64,000 nucleotides of DNA. Origin: DAOTWC01 sp048499435. GTDB taxonomy: Bacteria > Chloroflexota > Anaerolineae > Aggregatilineales > Phototrophicaceae. Numbering within the stretch: position 1 is the stretch's first letter; the number at the start of each line of letters is the position of its first letter. Shown in pieces: positions 42,553 to 51,001 of this stretch. The notes under the pieces are model-generated. The model ran no database searches. It was not told the origin of the DNA and saw only the letters and a list, made by a program, of their open reading frames with translations. The DNA is taken from contig JASNZW010000010.1 in NCBI GenBank assembly GCA_048499435.1, forward strand, positions 1 through 64,000, given 5' to 3'. Both the position numbers and the translations under genes were made by a program.

Positions 42553-43869
42553 TTAAGCGCCCGCCGCCAGCCGCGCCACGCGCCGCCCGATCTCGACGGC
42601 GTAGTTTGTGCCCCGGTCCCAGGGGTACACCTGGCTCATGCTGGCCCAGTAGACGCCGGGCAGCGGCGTCGCCAGCGGCGGGATATGCTGGCTGTGGTTG
42701 ACGCCCGGCACCGGCTGCGCGTAGGGCGCGCGGAACACCCACCAGCGCCGCACCCAGTCCGGCGAGAACTGCGGGTTAAAGCGCGGCAGCACCGCCGTGA
42801 AACGCTCCACCAGCGCCGCTTCGTCAAGCTGGAAGTACTCGTGGTCCGCCGGGACGTAGTCGCCGCAGTAGACCAGCACATCGCCGTTGTAATGCTCTTT
42901 CGGCAGCCAGTTGGTGTGCTCCACCAGCGCCAGGAACGGAAACTGGCTCTGCGCCTTGTCCGGGCTGGTCGCGGGCAGGTTGAGCCAGTACGTGCCGTCG
43001 GTCAGCAGCGACTGCTTCAGCGCCAGCACCACACACAGCCCGCCGATGCTCTTCAGCGCGGCCATCTGCTGGCCGTAAGGCGTAGCGCGCAGGCCGTCGG
43101 TGAGGCGCAGCATCAGCGCCGGCGAGGTTGTGCTGATGATGCGGTCGAACGCCGTTGGCGCGCCGCCCTTCGGCGTCAGCGCCGGGCGGCCCTGCTCAAG
43201 CGCGATGCGCTCAACCGGCGTGTTGAGATAGATGCGCGCGCCCTGCACTGTGACCGCCGCCGCCAGCGCGTCGAGAAAAGCCTGAAAGCCGCCCTCGAAC
43301 GTGCCCAGGCGCAGGCTGCGCGCGTAGATGCGCGCCCACAGCCAGGCCATGTTCACGTCGCGATACTGGTCGCTGAACTTGCCGATCAGCAGCGGGCGCC
43401 ACAGGCGTTCATACGCCTCGCGGCCCATCCAGCGCGTCATCCACTCGTGGGCGGTGACGCGCTCCAGCGCCTCCCAACGGCGCGTGAGCTTGAGGTACAC
43501 GCCCGCCAGCCCCAGGCGGAAGATCGCCAGCGGCGACAGCGGCAGCTTCAGCGCCGACGCCGAAATCTCTGACCGGTAGATTTTGTCGTCCAGCCAGTAG
43601 CTGGTTTTCGGGCGCGGGAAGAACACCTTGTCCGCCTGGCCAATCTCGTCAATGAGCGCCAGCATGTCGTGGTCGGTCTCGAACCAGTGGTGATAGAACT
43701 TCTCCAGCGTCCAATCCCAGGCGGGGTCCTTGAAACCGGCGGCCAGCCCGCCGACAGCGTCCGCCGCCTCAAAGATATGGACCTCATGCCCGGCGCGGGC
43801 CAGGTCCCAGGCGGCGGCCAGCCCGGCCACGCCCGCCCCGATAATGCCGATCTTCAGCGATTCCGCCAT
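42553..43869 (-). CDS. FAD-dependent amine-oxidase/protoporphyrinogen-oxidase-like oxidoreductase
   Basis: 438 residues. It begins with the dinucleotide fold IGIIGAGVAGLAAAWDLARA followed by EVHIFEAADAVGGLA, the classic FAD-binding pair of the NAD(P)-binding amine-oxidase superfamily. The C-terminal FAD contact is the WASMSQVYPWDRGTNYAVEI segment. The HHWFETDHDML region and the RPKTSYWLDDKIYR segment match the group often annotated as UDP-galactopyranose mutase-like or protoporphyrinogen oxidase-like; I cannot choose the substrate. ATG 43869 is used; a GTG at 43878 is in frame and close to GGAG. It follows the UPF0104 gene by 57 nt. Confidence 0.8.
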   Translation of the reverse strand: MAESLKIGIIGAGVAGLAAAWDLARAGHEVHIFEAADAVGGLAAGFKDPAWDWTLEKFYHHWFETDHDMLALIDEIGQADKVFFPRPKTSYWLDDKIYRSEISASALKLPLSPLAIFRLGLAGVYLKLTRRWEALERVTAHEWMTRWMGREAYERLWRPLLIGKFSDQYRDVNMAWLWARIYARSLRLGTFEGGFQAFLDALAAAVTVQGARIYLNTPVERIALEQGRPALTPKGGAPTAFDRIISTTSPALMLRLTDGLRATPYGQQMAALKSIGGLCVVLALKQSLLTDGTYWLNLPATSPDKAQSQFPFLALVEHTNWLPKEHYNGDVLVYCGDYVPADHEYFQLDEAALVERFTAVLPRFNPQFSPDWVRRWWVFRAPYAQPVPGVNHSQHIPPLATPLPGVYWASMSQVYPWDRGTNYAVEIGRRVARLAAGA

Positions 43870-43926
43870 ACGCCACACGCTCCAAGTCTGCGCTCAGATG
43901 CTGCCTGCCACTGCGATTCGCGGTTG

Positions 43927-44946
43927 TTACTGCGTGCCCGCCGCCGTCGTTTCGATCTCCCGCGCGCGCGCCACCGCCCCCAGGCCGAGGCCCTGGCGCA
44001 GCAGCAGGCCGAGGCCCACCAGCGTCACCGGCAGCCAGATCACCATGTGCACCACCAGCGCGTAAGCCTGCGCCGTTCCCGCCGGCGCGCCCGCCGCGAT
44101 CAGCACCGCCGACACGAGAAACTCGAACACCCCGAACTGCCCCGGCGACGCTGGAATCAGCCCGGCCAGGTTGACCACACCGACGATCAGGACCAGCACG
44201 CCGAAGCTCACACGCAGGTCAGGGAACGCCAGCGCCACCAGCCAGTACACGCCAGCGTGGACGATCCAGGTGCCGTATGAGCTGAGCGCCGCGCCAGCGA
44301 GGTCCGCCGGGGTGCGCAGCCCTTCCAGCCCGCCCAGCACATCCTCACCGATGCCGGTCAGGGCGCGCGCCAGGCGTTCGGGCAGCCATCGGCTCAGCCA
44401 GTTCAGCAGCCCGCGCAGCAGGCTGGGCCGCGCCGCCAGCGCGAAAAAGACCACTGTCGCCGCCAGAAAGACCGGTCCGGCGACGGTCGTGACCAGGCGC
44501 GCCTCCGGCGCGGCGATCTCGCCGAACAGCAGCGGAATCACGATAAACGACAGCATCACGAGGCCGTCAAACACGCGCTCGACAACGACGGTGGTTGTCC
44601 CGCGCGCGAACGGGACCGCGTGCTGGCGCTGCAGCAGGAAGATGCGCAGCACCTCACCGCTGCGAAACGGGTAGACGTTGTTGCCGGCGTAGCCGATGCA
44701 CACCAGCTCGGTGAGCTGGCGCAGCGGGATGCGGCGCGCTGAGCGCAGCAGGAACCCCCAGCGCAGCGCGATGATAACGGTGGACACGAAAAACACGACG
44801 ACCGCCGCCAGCAGCAGCCACCCGTTGACCTGCTGTATGCTGGCCCACACCGCGGCGGGCTGCAGGTCGCGGAAGGCGAACCACAGGAAAATCAGGCTGA
44901 TGACGATGCCGAGCGCGGCGGTGATCCAGCGGCTGCGTTTTATCAT
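43927..44946 (-). CDS. flippase-like UPF0104/LPG-synthase-type membrane protein
   Basis: 339 residues with about eight hydrophobic segments (WITAALGIVISLIFLWFAF, GWLLLAAVVVFFVSTVIIAL, and others). The stretch CIGYAGNNVYPFRSGEVLRI and the later VVNLAGLIPASPGQFGVFEF are the signature of the AglD/YbhN family related to the membrane half of lysyl-phosphatidylglycerol synthase. It may help move or modify lipid-linked intermediates, consistent with the neighbouring FAD enzyme. ATG 44946 or GTG 44958 (four codons longer). Confidence 0.82.
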   Translation of the reverse strand: MIKRSRWITAALGIVISLIFLWFAFRDLQPAAVWASIQQVNGWLLLAAVVVFFVSTVIIALRWGFLLRSARRIPLRQLTELVCIGYAGNNVYPFRSGEVLRIFLLQRQHAVPFARGTTTVVVERVFDGLVMLSFIVIPLLFGEIAAPEARLVTTVAGPVFLAATVVFFALAARPSLLRGLLNWLSRWLPERLARALTGIGEDVLGGLEGLRTPADLAGAALSSYGTWIVHAGVYWLVALAFPDLRVSFGVLVLIVGVVNLAGLIPASPGQFGVFEFLVSAVLIAAGAPAGTAQAYALVVHMVIWLPVTLVGLGLLLRQGLGLGAVARAREIETTAAGTQ

Positions 44947-44984
44947 CTTGCTTTGCACACCTGGCTGCTTCTGGTTCCCGCCTC

Positions 44985-44990
44985 ACTATA
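44985..44990 (-). promoter_or_regulatory. -10 box for the UPF0104/oxidoreductase operon
   Basis: TATAGT on the minus strand, 38 nt from the ATG at 44946. Confidence 0.4.
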
Positions 44991-45030
44991 GCAGAGAACG
45001 CGGCGCGGTCACAGGCCGGGGCGCGGCGGC

Positions 45031-45059
45031 TTGCGCACAGCGAACATTTGAGCTATAAT
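45031..45059 (+). promoter_or_regulatory. promoter of the lactonase-like MBL gene
   Basis: TTGCGC (45031-45036), exactly 17 nt, then TATAAT (45054-45059). The leader to the ATG at 45158 would be about 90 nt. Confidence 0.55.
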
Positions 45060-45157
45060 GAGCCGGATAGCAGCGGCGAGCTTCCGCCCGCCAGCGCGCT
45101 CCGCAGCCACCGCCGCTGACGCGGCCAACTATGTGTTTCGATTCCGAGGGGGCGATT

Positions 45158-45862
45158 ATGAGCCAGCACGCCGTGAAGCGCCTTTATCTGATGCAGGTTG
45201 GGTCCATGCCAGCGTATGAGATTCCAGTGGTGTGCTATCTGGCGCAGACGGATGACGGCAAAAACATCCTGATTGACAGCGGCCTCCTGGAGGTTCTGCC
45301 CGCCGACGAAACAGAGTTCGAGAACGGGCAGGACGTTATCGAGCAGTTGGCGCGCATTGGCTTGAAGCCGGACGATATTGACACCGTCATTTCAACACAT
45401 TACGACATCGACCACGCCGGGCGGCACGCGGCATTCACGAAGGCGCAGTATGTCGTTCAGCGCGCGCAGCATCTGGACGCGGCGCGCAACCCCCGTTTCG
45501 CCGCCACCCGGCCCCAATGGGACCAGCCAATGGAGCGCATCCGGCTGGTGGACGGGGACACGGAGCTGCTGCCGGGGCTGGAGCTGATCGCGACTGGCGG
45601 GCACGTGCCGGGGCATCAGTCGGTGCTGGTGCGGCTGCCCAAAATAGGGGCGGTTCTGCTGACGGTTGACGCCGTGCCCTTCAGCGAAGGCTTTACCCGC
45701 GACGAGCAGGGCGACGACAGCGACCCCGACGCCGCAGCGCTGCACGCCAGCACAGTTAAACTGTTTGATCTGGCTGAACGAGAGCATATCGGGCTGGTGA
45801 TTTTCGGCCATGACAAAGAGCAGTGGGAAGGGCTGAAAAAGCTGCCGGCGTATTACGAGTGA
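45158..45862 (+). CDS. N-acyl-homoserine-lactonase-family MBL hydrolase with variant metal motif
   Basis: 234 residues, matching the size and order of the AiiA/AttM lactonase-like MBL group: NILIDSGLLE, the metal motif VISTHYDIDHAGRHAAF, TGGHVPGHQSVLV, LLTVDAVPF and VIFGHDKEQWE. The first motif reads H81-Y-D83-I-D85-H86, so the second His of canonical HxHxDH is Asp. This may be a natural variant of the subgroup or may alter metal binding. No quorum-sensing genes are nearby, so lactonase activity is inference. GAGGGGG 5 nt before the ATG at 45158 fixes the start. Confidence 0.8.
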   Translation: MSQHAVKRLYLMQVGSMPAYEIPVVCYLAQTDDGKNILIDSGLLEVLPADETEFENGQDVIEQLARIGLKPDDIDTVISTHYDIDHAGRHAAFTKAQYVVQRAQHLDAARNPRFAATRPQWDQPMERIRLVDGDTELLPGLELIATGGHVPGHQSVLVRLPKIGAVLLTVDAVPFSEGFTRDEQGDDSDPDAAALHASTVKLFDLAEREHIGLVIFGHDKEQWEGLKKLPAYYE

Positions 45863-45925
45863 GAGCGCCAGCGGCGATATTACGGTTTCATAAGAGGACA
45901 ATGCCCCTGCACGGAGGACATCAGC

Positions 45926-47173
45926 ATGCGCGCAGCACCCGTTTCACTGTCCGCCGCCCGCGCCCTGGCGCTGCACACCCAGGCGCTGGACACCGCCCCC
46001 GGCGCTGAGCCGCCCCCCACCCGCGACGCGCTGTACGCGCTGGTGGAGCGCCTGGGCTGCGTCCAGATTGACACGCTGCAAATGGTTCACCGCAGCCAGT
46101 ACCTGGTGCTGTGGAGCCGCCTGGGGCGCTATAACCCGGCGGACCTGGACGCGCTGGCCGCCGACCCCGCCGACCGCCGACTGTTTGAATACTGGAAGAA
46201 AGCGGCCTCGCTGATCCCGCTGGCGCACTACCGCTACAGCCTGCCGCAGATGCGCGCCTACCGCGAGCAGCCCAATTCAAGATGGCGGCAGTGGATCGAG
46301 CGCGAAGTCACGCGCGAGCTGCTGGCCCATGTGCGCGAGCGGCTGGCGGCGGAGGGGCCGCTGCGCGCCCACGATTTCGAGTACGACGGCCCGCGCCGTG
46401 AAGCCTGGTGGGACTGGAAGCCGGCGAAGGCGGCGCTGGAGCATCTCTACAACATCGGCGAGATCATGATCGCGGGCCGCGTGAACTTCCAGCGGTTCTA
46501 CGACGTGCGCGCGCGCGTGCTGCCGGCGTGGGTAGACAGCGCCGAGCCGCTGGCCGACGAAGCGCACCGCTTCCGCCTGGAGCAGGCGCTGCTGGCGCTG
46601 GGCATCTGCGAACCAACCCAGACGGCATATTACGCCTATCTGCTCCAGGGGACGGCGCGCCCGCACATCGAAGCGCTGCTGCGCGAAGGCGTCTTTGTGC
46701 CAGTGGACGTGGAGACCACCGGCGGCGCGGTCGCGCCGATGGTCGTCCACCGCGACAACCTGGGCCTGCTGGAGCAGGCGCGCAGTGGGGCGCTGACGCC
46801 GGCGCGCACTACCTTCCTCAGCCCGTTCGATAACCTGCTGTGGGCCGGCAGGCGCGATGAACAGTTGTGGGGCTTTCGCCAGGTGCTGGAGTGCTATAAG
46901 CGCGAGCCAGATCGCATCTGGGGCTATTTCTGCCTGCCGATTCTGCACCGCGACCGGCTGGTGGGCCGCCTGGACCCGAAGCTCGACCGCCGGCGCGGCG
47001 TGCTGCACATCAAAGCGCTGCACCTTGAGCCAGGCGTCGCGCCGGATGACGAGCTGGCGGCAGACACCGCCGCCGCCCTGCGCGATTTCCTGGCGTTTCA
47101 CGGCGCGCGCAGCGTCGAGATCGCGGACAAAGGCCACGCCGATTTCCGCCGCCGGCTGCTGGCCGCGCTGTAA
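45926..47173 (+). CDS. YcaQ/AlkX-family DNA glycosylase (winged-helix DNA-binding)
   Basis: 415 residues. GCVQIDTLQMVHRSQYLVLW carries the QxD catalytic motif of the YcaQ/AlkZ superfamily (HTH_42), followed by RLGRYNPADLDAL. The C-terminal half has FLSPFDNLLWAGRRDEQLWG and LVGRLDPKLDRRRGVLHIKAL, conserved in YcaQ. These enzymes unhook DNA interstrand crosslinks or remove bulky lesions. GGAGGA 7 nt upstream of the ATG fixes the start. It is 63 nt after the lactonase-like gene and could be read through from it. Confidence 0.88.
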   Translation: MRAAPVSLSAARALALHTQALDTAPGAEPPPTRDALYALVERLGCVQIDTLQMVHRSQYLVLWSRLGRYNPADLDALAADPADRRLFEYWKKAASLIPLAHYRYSLPQMRAYREQPNSRWRQWIEREVTRELLAHVRERLAAEGPLRAHDFEYDGPRREAWWDWKPAKAALEHLYNIGEIMIAGRVNFQRFYDVRARVLPAWVDSAEPLADEAHRFRLEQALLALGICEPTQTAYYAYLLQGTARPHIEALLREGVFVPVDVETTGGAVAPMVVHRDNLGLLEQARSGALTPARTTFLSPFDNLLWAGRRDEQLWGFRQVLECYKREPDRIWGYFCLPILHRDRLVGRLDPKLDRRRGVLHIKALHLEPGVAPDDELAADTAAALRDFLAFHGARSVEIADKGHADFRRRLLAAL

Positions 47174-47277
47174 CGCCGCGCCGCCGGGCAGGCCAGCCAG
47201 GACACGCGGCCCATAGCCGCCGCGCCCGGCCTGTGATAGCATGGCCTGTCCTGCGACGTGTGTAAGGAGGTGCTTTC

Positions 47278-48387
47278 ATGCGTTATCGTACTGCCCTGGC
47301 CCTGCTGGCCGGGCTGCTGCTGGCCGTTGGCGCGGCTGTTGTGGCCCAGACAGACGCGACGCCGACCCCGACCACCGACGCGGCGCGCGTCACGCCCGCC
47401 GTAATTGTCCCCACCGCCACCGTGATCCCGGAGGACGCGCGCCTGGCCGTCTGCACCGGGCCAACCCTCGACGGTTTCGAGCCGCATATTGTCCGCCCTG
47501 GCGAAACGCTGGCGGACCTGCTGCGCGGCATCCCTAACGTGAGCGTGTCGCAGCTCGCCGCGCTCAACTGCGTTGACGACCCGGCGGCGCTGCCAGTGGG
47601 CGCGGTGGTGTGGGTTCCCGTCGCGCCGCCGGCGGACAGCGCGGCTGTCGTTACCACCGATTCGGTGCAGATCGCCCGGTTCGCCGCCAGCCAGCAGCGG
47701 GTGCAGAACCAGGCGGCGGTGACGTTCACCTGGGAAACGCAGGGCGAACAGGCCTATTTCTACGCCTGCCCCGGCGACGCCGGCCTGCCCTGCGACCGCC
47801 CGCTGGGCACAGCGCCGGTCCCGCTGGCGCACACCACCGAGCCGATCGGCGGTTTTCAGTACGCCGGGCCGGCGCGCTTCCGCCTGGAGGTAACGGGCGG
47901 CGCTGAGACGGTCACGCAGGACATCGTGCTGACAATCACCTGTTCGCAGCCGCCGCTGGGGCCGACCAACGGCTTCACCGCCTGTCCGCAGGACCCGCCG
48001 GCGGCGGTGTTCGCCGCCTGGCAGCCGTTCGAGGGCGGCGTCATGATGTGGTTCTTCGACACGCAGGAAATCTGGGTGCTGACGAACGCCGACCACCGGC
48101 TCACGGTGCACCCGGACACGTTCGTTGAGGGGATGGCCGCGCCGCCGTTCACGGCCCCGGCCGGGCGCTTCGCGCCAGAGCGCGGCTTCGGCGTGGTGTG
48201 GGAGGCGCTGGGCGGGCCGGACAGCCCGCTGGGCTGGGCGCTGGCCCCGGAAACCGGCTTCGACTCCGCGCGGCAGGCGGCCAGCCGCCGGTCGTTCACC
48301 ACTTACATTAAAGGGCCGGGCGACACCGTTTACGCCGTGACGCAGATTCCGCAGCTTGAGATTGGGCTGTGGGCGCAGGTTAGCTGA
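47278..48387 (+). CDS. secreted LysM-like protein
   Basis: 369 residues. Signal peptide (LALLAGLLLAVGAAVVAQ), a Thr/Pro segment, and a single LysM-like domain (~65-115: PHIVRPGETLADLLRGIPNV ... LPVGAVVWVPV). The remaining ~250 residues are beta-rich with several Cys likely in disulfides (CTGPTLDG, ACPGDAGLPC, CSQPPLG, TACPQDPP) and no recognised enzyme motif. Probably cell-wall associated. It has one of the best ribosome sites in the window, AAGGAGGT at 47264-47271, 6 nt before the ATG. Confidence 0.8.
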   Translation: MRYRTALALLAGLLLAVGAAVVAQTDATPTPTTDAARVTPAVIVPTATVIPEDARLAVCTGPTLDGFEPHIVRPGETLADLLRGIPNVSVSQLAALNCVDDPAALPVGAVVWVPVAPPADSAAVVTTDSVQIARFAASQQRVQNQAAVTFTWETQGEQAYFYACPGDAGLPCDRPLGTAPVPLAHTTEPIGGFQYAGPARFRLEVTGGAETVTQDIVLTITCSQPPLGPTNGFTACPQDPPAAVFAAWQPFEGGVMMWFFDTQEIWVLTNADHRLTVHPDTFVEGMAAPPFTAPAGRFAPERGFGVVWEALGGPDSPLGWALAPETGFDSARQAASRRSFTTYIKGPGDTVYAVTQIPQLEIGLWAQVS

Positions 48388-48405
48388 CGCCCCAACCAGC
48401 CGGCG

Positions 48406-48430
48406 GGGGCGGCCCACAGTGGGCCGCCCC
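48406..48430. terminator. bidirectional GC hairpin between convergent genes
   Basis: Perfect 11-bp stem GGGGCGGCCCA (48406-48416) / TGGGCCGCCCC (48420-48430), 3-nt loop, placed between the stops at 48387 (+) and 48433 (-). It has no U-tract. Confidence 0.65.
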
Positions 48431-48432
48431 TG

Positions 48433-49242
48433 CTACCCCAGCGCCACATCCAGCACCATCATGACGGCGAAGCCCAGCATCACGCCGAACGTGGTGAGGT
48501 CGGCGTTGCCGAAGCGCTGCGCCTCCGGGATAACTTCTTCAACCACCACAAAGATCATCGCGCCGGCGGCGAAAGCCAGCGCGTAGGGCAGGATCGGCTG
48601 CGCGGCCAGCACCGCCGCCGCGCCCAGCACGCCCGCCGCTGGCTCCACCAGCGCGGAGGCCTGGCCGTAAAAGAACGCCCGGCGGCGGCTCATGCCCTCG
48701 CGGCGCAGCGGCATAGCGACGGCGATCCCCTCCGGGAAGTTCTGCAGGCCGATGCCGAGCGCCAGCGCCAGCGCCGGGCCATAGGCCGCCGGGTCGCCGG
48801 TAAGCGAGGCCGCGCCGATGGCCACGCCCACCGCCAGCCCTTCCGGGATGTTGTGAAGCGTGATGGCGATCACCAGCAGGACGCTGCGATGCAGGCTGGA
48901 CGGCGGCCCTTCGGCTTCGTCGGTCCGCGCGCCGATGTGCAGGTGCGGCAGGGTTTTGTCGAGCAGATGCAGAAAGCCGCCGCCCAGCAGGAAGCCGATC
49001 ACCGGCGGCAGCCAGGGGGGAACGCCCTGGGCCGCCGACAGCTCGATGGCCGGGGCCAGCAGCGACCAGAAGCTGGCCGCGACCATCACGCCGCCAGCGA
49101 ACCCCAGCAGCCAGTCGAGCAGCTTCTGGTTGAGGCTGCGCATCAGGAAAACGCTGGCCGCGCCCAGCATGGTCACCCCCCAGGTGAACAGCGTCGCCAG
49201 CAGCGCCAGTCTAATCGGTGAAATATCCGCCAGAGATTCCAT
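48433..49242 (-). CDS. ZIP-family (GufA-type) metal transporter
   Basis: 269 residues, eight predicted helices. The conserved metal-site helices are IAITLHNIPEGLAVGVAIG (HNIPEG) and LGIGLQNFPEGIAVAMPL (NFPEG), with the acidic MIFVVVEEVIPEAQ later. A His-rich loop (LPHLHIGARTDEAE) lies between helices 3 and 4. It imports zinc or another divalent metal, or moves it within the cell. The ATG is just downstream of an inverted repeat that overlaps the expected transcription start. Confidence 0.9.
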   Translation of the reverse strand: MESLADISPIRLALLATLFTWGVTMLGAASVFLMRSLNQKLLDWLLGFAGGVMVAASFWSLLAPAIELSAAQGVPPWLPPVIGFLLGGGFLHLLDKTLPHLHIGARTDEAEGPPSSLHRSVLLVIAITLHNIPEGLAVGVAIGAASLTGDPAAYGPALALALGIGLQNFPEGIAVAMPLRREGMSRRRAFFYGQASALVEPAAGVLGAAAVLAAQPILPYALAFAAGAMIFVVVEEVIPEAQRFGNADLTTFGVMLGFAVMMVLDVALG

Positions 49243-49247
49243 TCTGA

Positions 49248-49288
49248 CCCGGTTCCCCCCAGGGCTGCGCCAAACCGGGCCGATTATA
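49248..49288 (-). promoter_or_regulatory. promoter with inverted repeat ahead of the ZIP gene
   Basis: Minus-strand TATAAT (49288-49283) followed by CCCGGTT (49279-49273) and its complement AACCGGG (49254-49248), with 18 nt between; the ATG is 5 nt further. The dyad covers the expected transcription start and the purine-rich ribosome site GGGGGGAA. It could be a repressor operator or an mRNA hairpin; metal control is only a guess from the gene. Confidence 0.4.
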
Positions 49289-49320
49289 GCGCGGTCGCGG
49301 CGCGGCGCAGCAGCCTGCGC

Positions 49321-50217
49321 CTATCTGCCGCGCAGTTTGTTGAGCTGCTCGCTGGCACTGGAAAAAGCCGTGGTGACGTCGCCCACGGTTTTCAGCCCGT
49401 CGTTGAGGCTGGCGGCGGGGCTGGCGGCGCAGGCAGCCTGGAACTGAGTCCAGCCCCGGCGCAGCAGCTCCAGCCCGGTGTTGACCAGGCCGGCAGCCAG
49501 CGCGAGATCAGGCGAGGCGGCCTGTATTTCAGGCGGCAGCTCGTAGTCGGCGGGGATGGCGGGCAGCGGCTGGGTGCAGCCGCCGGTGGCGCCGCCGCTG
49601 CGCACGTCGTTCCAGTACTGCGTCAGCACGCTGGCCGCGCCGCGCGGGGCGCGCACGTCGTCCACGATGGCGTAAAGCGCGTTGAGGTGCTGCGCCACCG
49701 TCGGGTCAGCCGTGGGCGCGGCGGTGGGCGGGATGGCGGTCGGCTGGGCTTCATCCGGCGCGGCGGGCGCGGGCGTCAGGGGCGCGGCTGACGGCGCGGC
49801 GGCGGGGTCCAGCAGGGGCCAGACGACGAAATTAAACGCCAGCAGAACAACCAGCGACGTGACCAGCGCGACGGCCAACTGCCCCAGGCAGCCGCGCGGG
49901 ATGCGCGTGCGGCGGCCCAGCTTATCCTTGTAAACGATATCCTCAAACAGCTTCAGCGCCTTTGCCTGGCGCTTGTCGTCGGCCAGGGCCTGCTCCAGGG
50001 CGCGGAACATGCTCAGCGCGTAACCGGCGGCGGCGCGCACGCCGGCGTCTTCGTCGTCCTCGTAAACCTGTTTGAGGCGGGTGATGGCCTTCGGGTCGCC
50101 GGCCTCGCCCAGCCAGGCGGCCGCCTGGCGGCGGGTGGCCGCGTCAGGCGCGGACAGCAGCTTGATATGCCTGTTGACAGCCGCTTCAAACCGTGCGACA
50201 CGTTCCTGTTCGGACAT
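49321..50217 (-). CDS. HEAT-repeat membrane protein
   Basis: 298 residues. The N-terminus has HEAT-like repeats (ATRRQAAAWLGEAGDPKAIT; AGVRAAAGYALSMFRALEQA), then one membrane span (LAVALVTSLVVLLAFNFVVW, ~115-135), a Pro/Ala/Thr linker (APLTPAPAAPDEAQPTAIPP), and an outside helical domain (~175-298) with a Cys pair. Type II-like topology with HEAT repeats inside. Function unknown. GGGAG precedes the ATG. Confidence 0.72.
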   Translation of the reverse strand: MSEQERVARFEAAVNRHIKLLSAPDAATRRQAAAWLGEAGDPKAITRLKQVYEDDEDAGVRAAAGYALSMFRALEQALADDKRQAKALKLFEDIVYKDKLGRRTRIPRGCLGQLAVALVTSLVVLLAFNFVVWPLLDPAAAPSAAPLTPAPAAPDEAQPTAIPPTAAPTADPTVAQHLNALYAIVDDVRAPRGAASVLTQYWNDVRSGGATGGCTQPLPAIPADYELPPEIQAASPDLALAAGLVNTGLELLRRGWTQFQAACAASPAASLNDGLKTVGDVTTAFSSASEQLNKLRGR

Positions 50218-50315
50218 CAGATGGACTCCCGGCTCGCTGCCAGCCGCAGATGCGCTGTATCTTGTTTAATCATACGGCAAGACTGCTGTTGGCAAAAGCA
50301 AAGGATTGCGACAGG

Positions 50316-50735
50316 TTAGCCCAGCAAGCGCAGGTATTCGACCTTGATGCAGACATTCATAGCCACGTTAAGGCCAGCGCGCAGCGCTTTCTCGCCGGCG
50401 GCGTGGTCAAACACGCCCAACTGCGCCCACACGGTCCCCGCTTTGACGGCGACAGCGTCATCCACCACGCCCGGCAGATATTCGCTGCGGCGGAACACGT
50501 TCACGATGTCAATCGGCGCGGGCACGTCAGCCAGCGCCGGGTAGCTCGGCTCGCCGTCGATAACGGCGACTGTCGGGTTCACCGGGTAGACGATATAGCC
50601 AACCTGGCGCAGGAACTGGGCGATGCGGTAGCTGGTGCGGGCGGGGCTGGCGGAATGGCCTACCACCGCGATCACGCGGGCGCGCTGGAGCGCGGCGCGC
50701 ATGGCGCGGTCGTCAAGATTCAGGTCAGCGGGCAT
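50316..50735 (-). CDS. CoA-binding protein (YccU-like)
   Basis: 139 residues. The Rossmann-type CoA_binding domain is complete: IAVVGHSASPARTSYRIAQF, VGYIVYPVNPTVA, EPSYPALADVPAPIDIVNVF, VWAQLGVFDHAA and the C-terminal AMNVCIKVEYLRLL (NxCxK/R). Probably binds CoA or a related nucleotide; the cellular role is not known. AAGGACC before the ATG at 50735 supports the start. The in-frame extension upstream lies in the AT-rich intergenic region. Confidence 0.87.
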   Translation of the reverse strand: MPADLNLDDRAMRAALQRARVIAVVGHSASPARTSYRIAQFLRQVGYIVYPVNPTVAVIDGEPSYPALADVPAPIDIVNVFRRSEYLPGVVDDAVAVKAGTVWAQLGVFDHAAGEKALRAGLNVAMNVCIKVEYLRLLG

Positions 50736-51001
50736 AAAATGGTCCTTGTGTGTGCGCTGCCTGTTAGACGCGCCGGGGGCGGTAGGTTTTACGGCTGGCC
50801 GGTTTGTGCGTTTCGCGCAAAACATTATTGGTGCTGCGGCGGGAAAAGTGTAATAATACAAACAGACCAGCGGTATCCCGGTTGACCGCGCACCGCAGGC
50901 CGGCGGCCCTGCCAGTTTAACTTTGTTAAAAGTGCCATTATTTTTAAAACACAACCCGCGCCCTTACCGTTTGCCATTTGAAGCTCAGGGAGACGCTCTT
51001 G
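50736..51001. other. divergent AT-rich intergenic region
   Basis: 266 bp without a gene, AT-rich around 50820-50960. It holds a minus-strand TATTAT (50858-50853) that could serve the CoA-binding gene, and a palindrome at 50916-50930 on the side of the alpha/beta-hydrolase gene. AGGGAG at 50987-50992 is the ribosome site of the latter. Confidence 0.5.
50916..50930 (+). promoter_or_regulatory. palindromic candidate operator
   Basis: TTTAAC-TTT-GTTAAA, a perfect 6-bp inverted repeat in the AT-rich divergent interval, 72 nt before the hydrolase ATG. Symmetry and position suggest a regulator site, though no dedicated regulator gene is adjacent. Confidence 0.35.
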
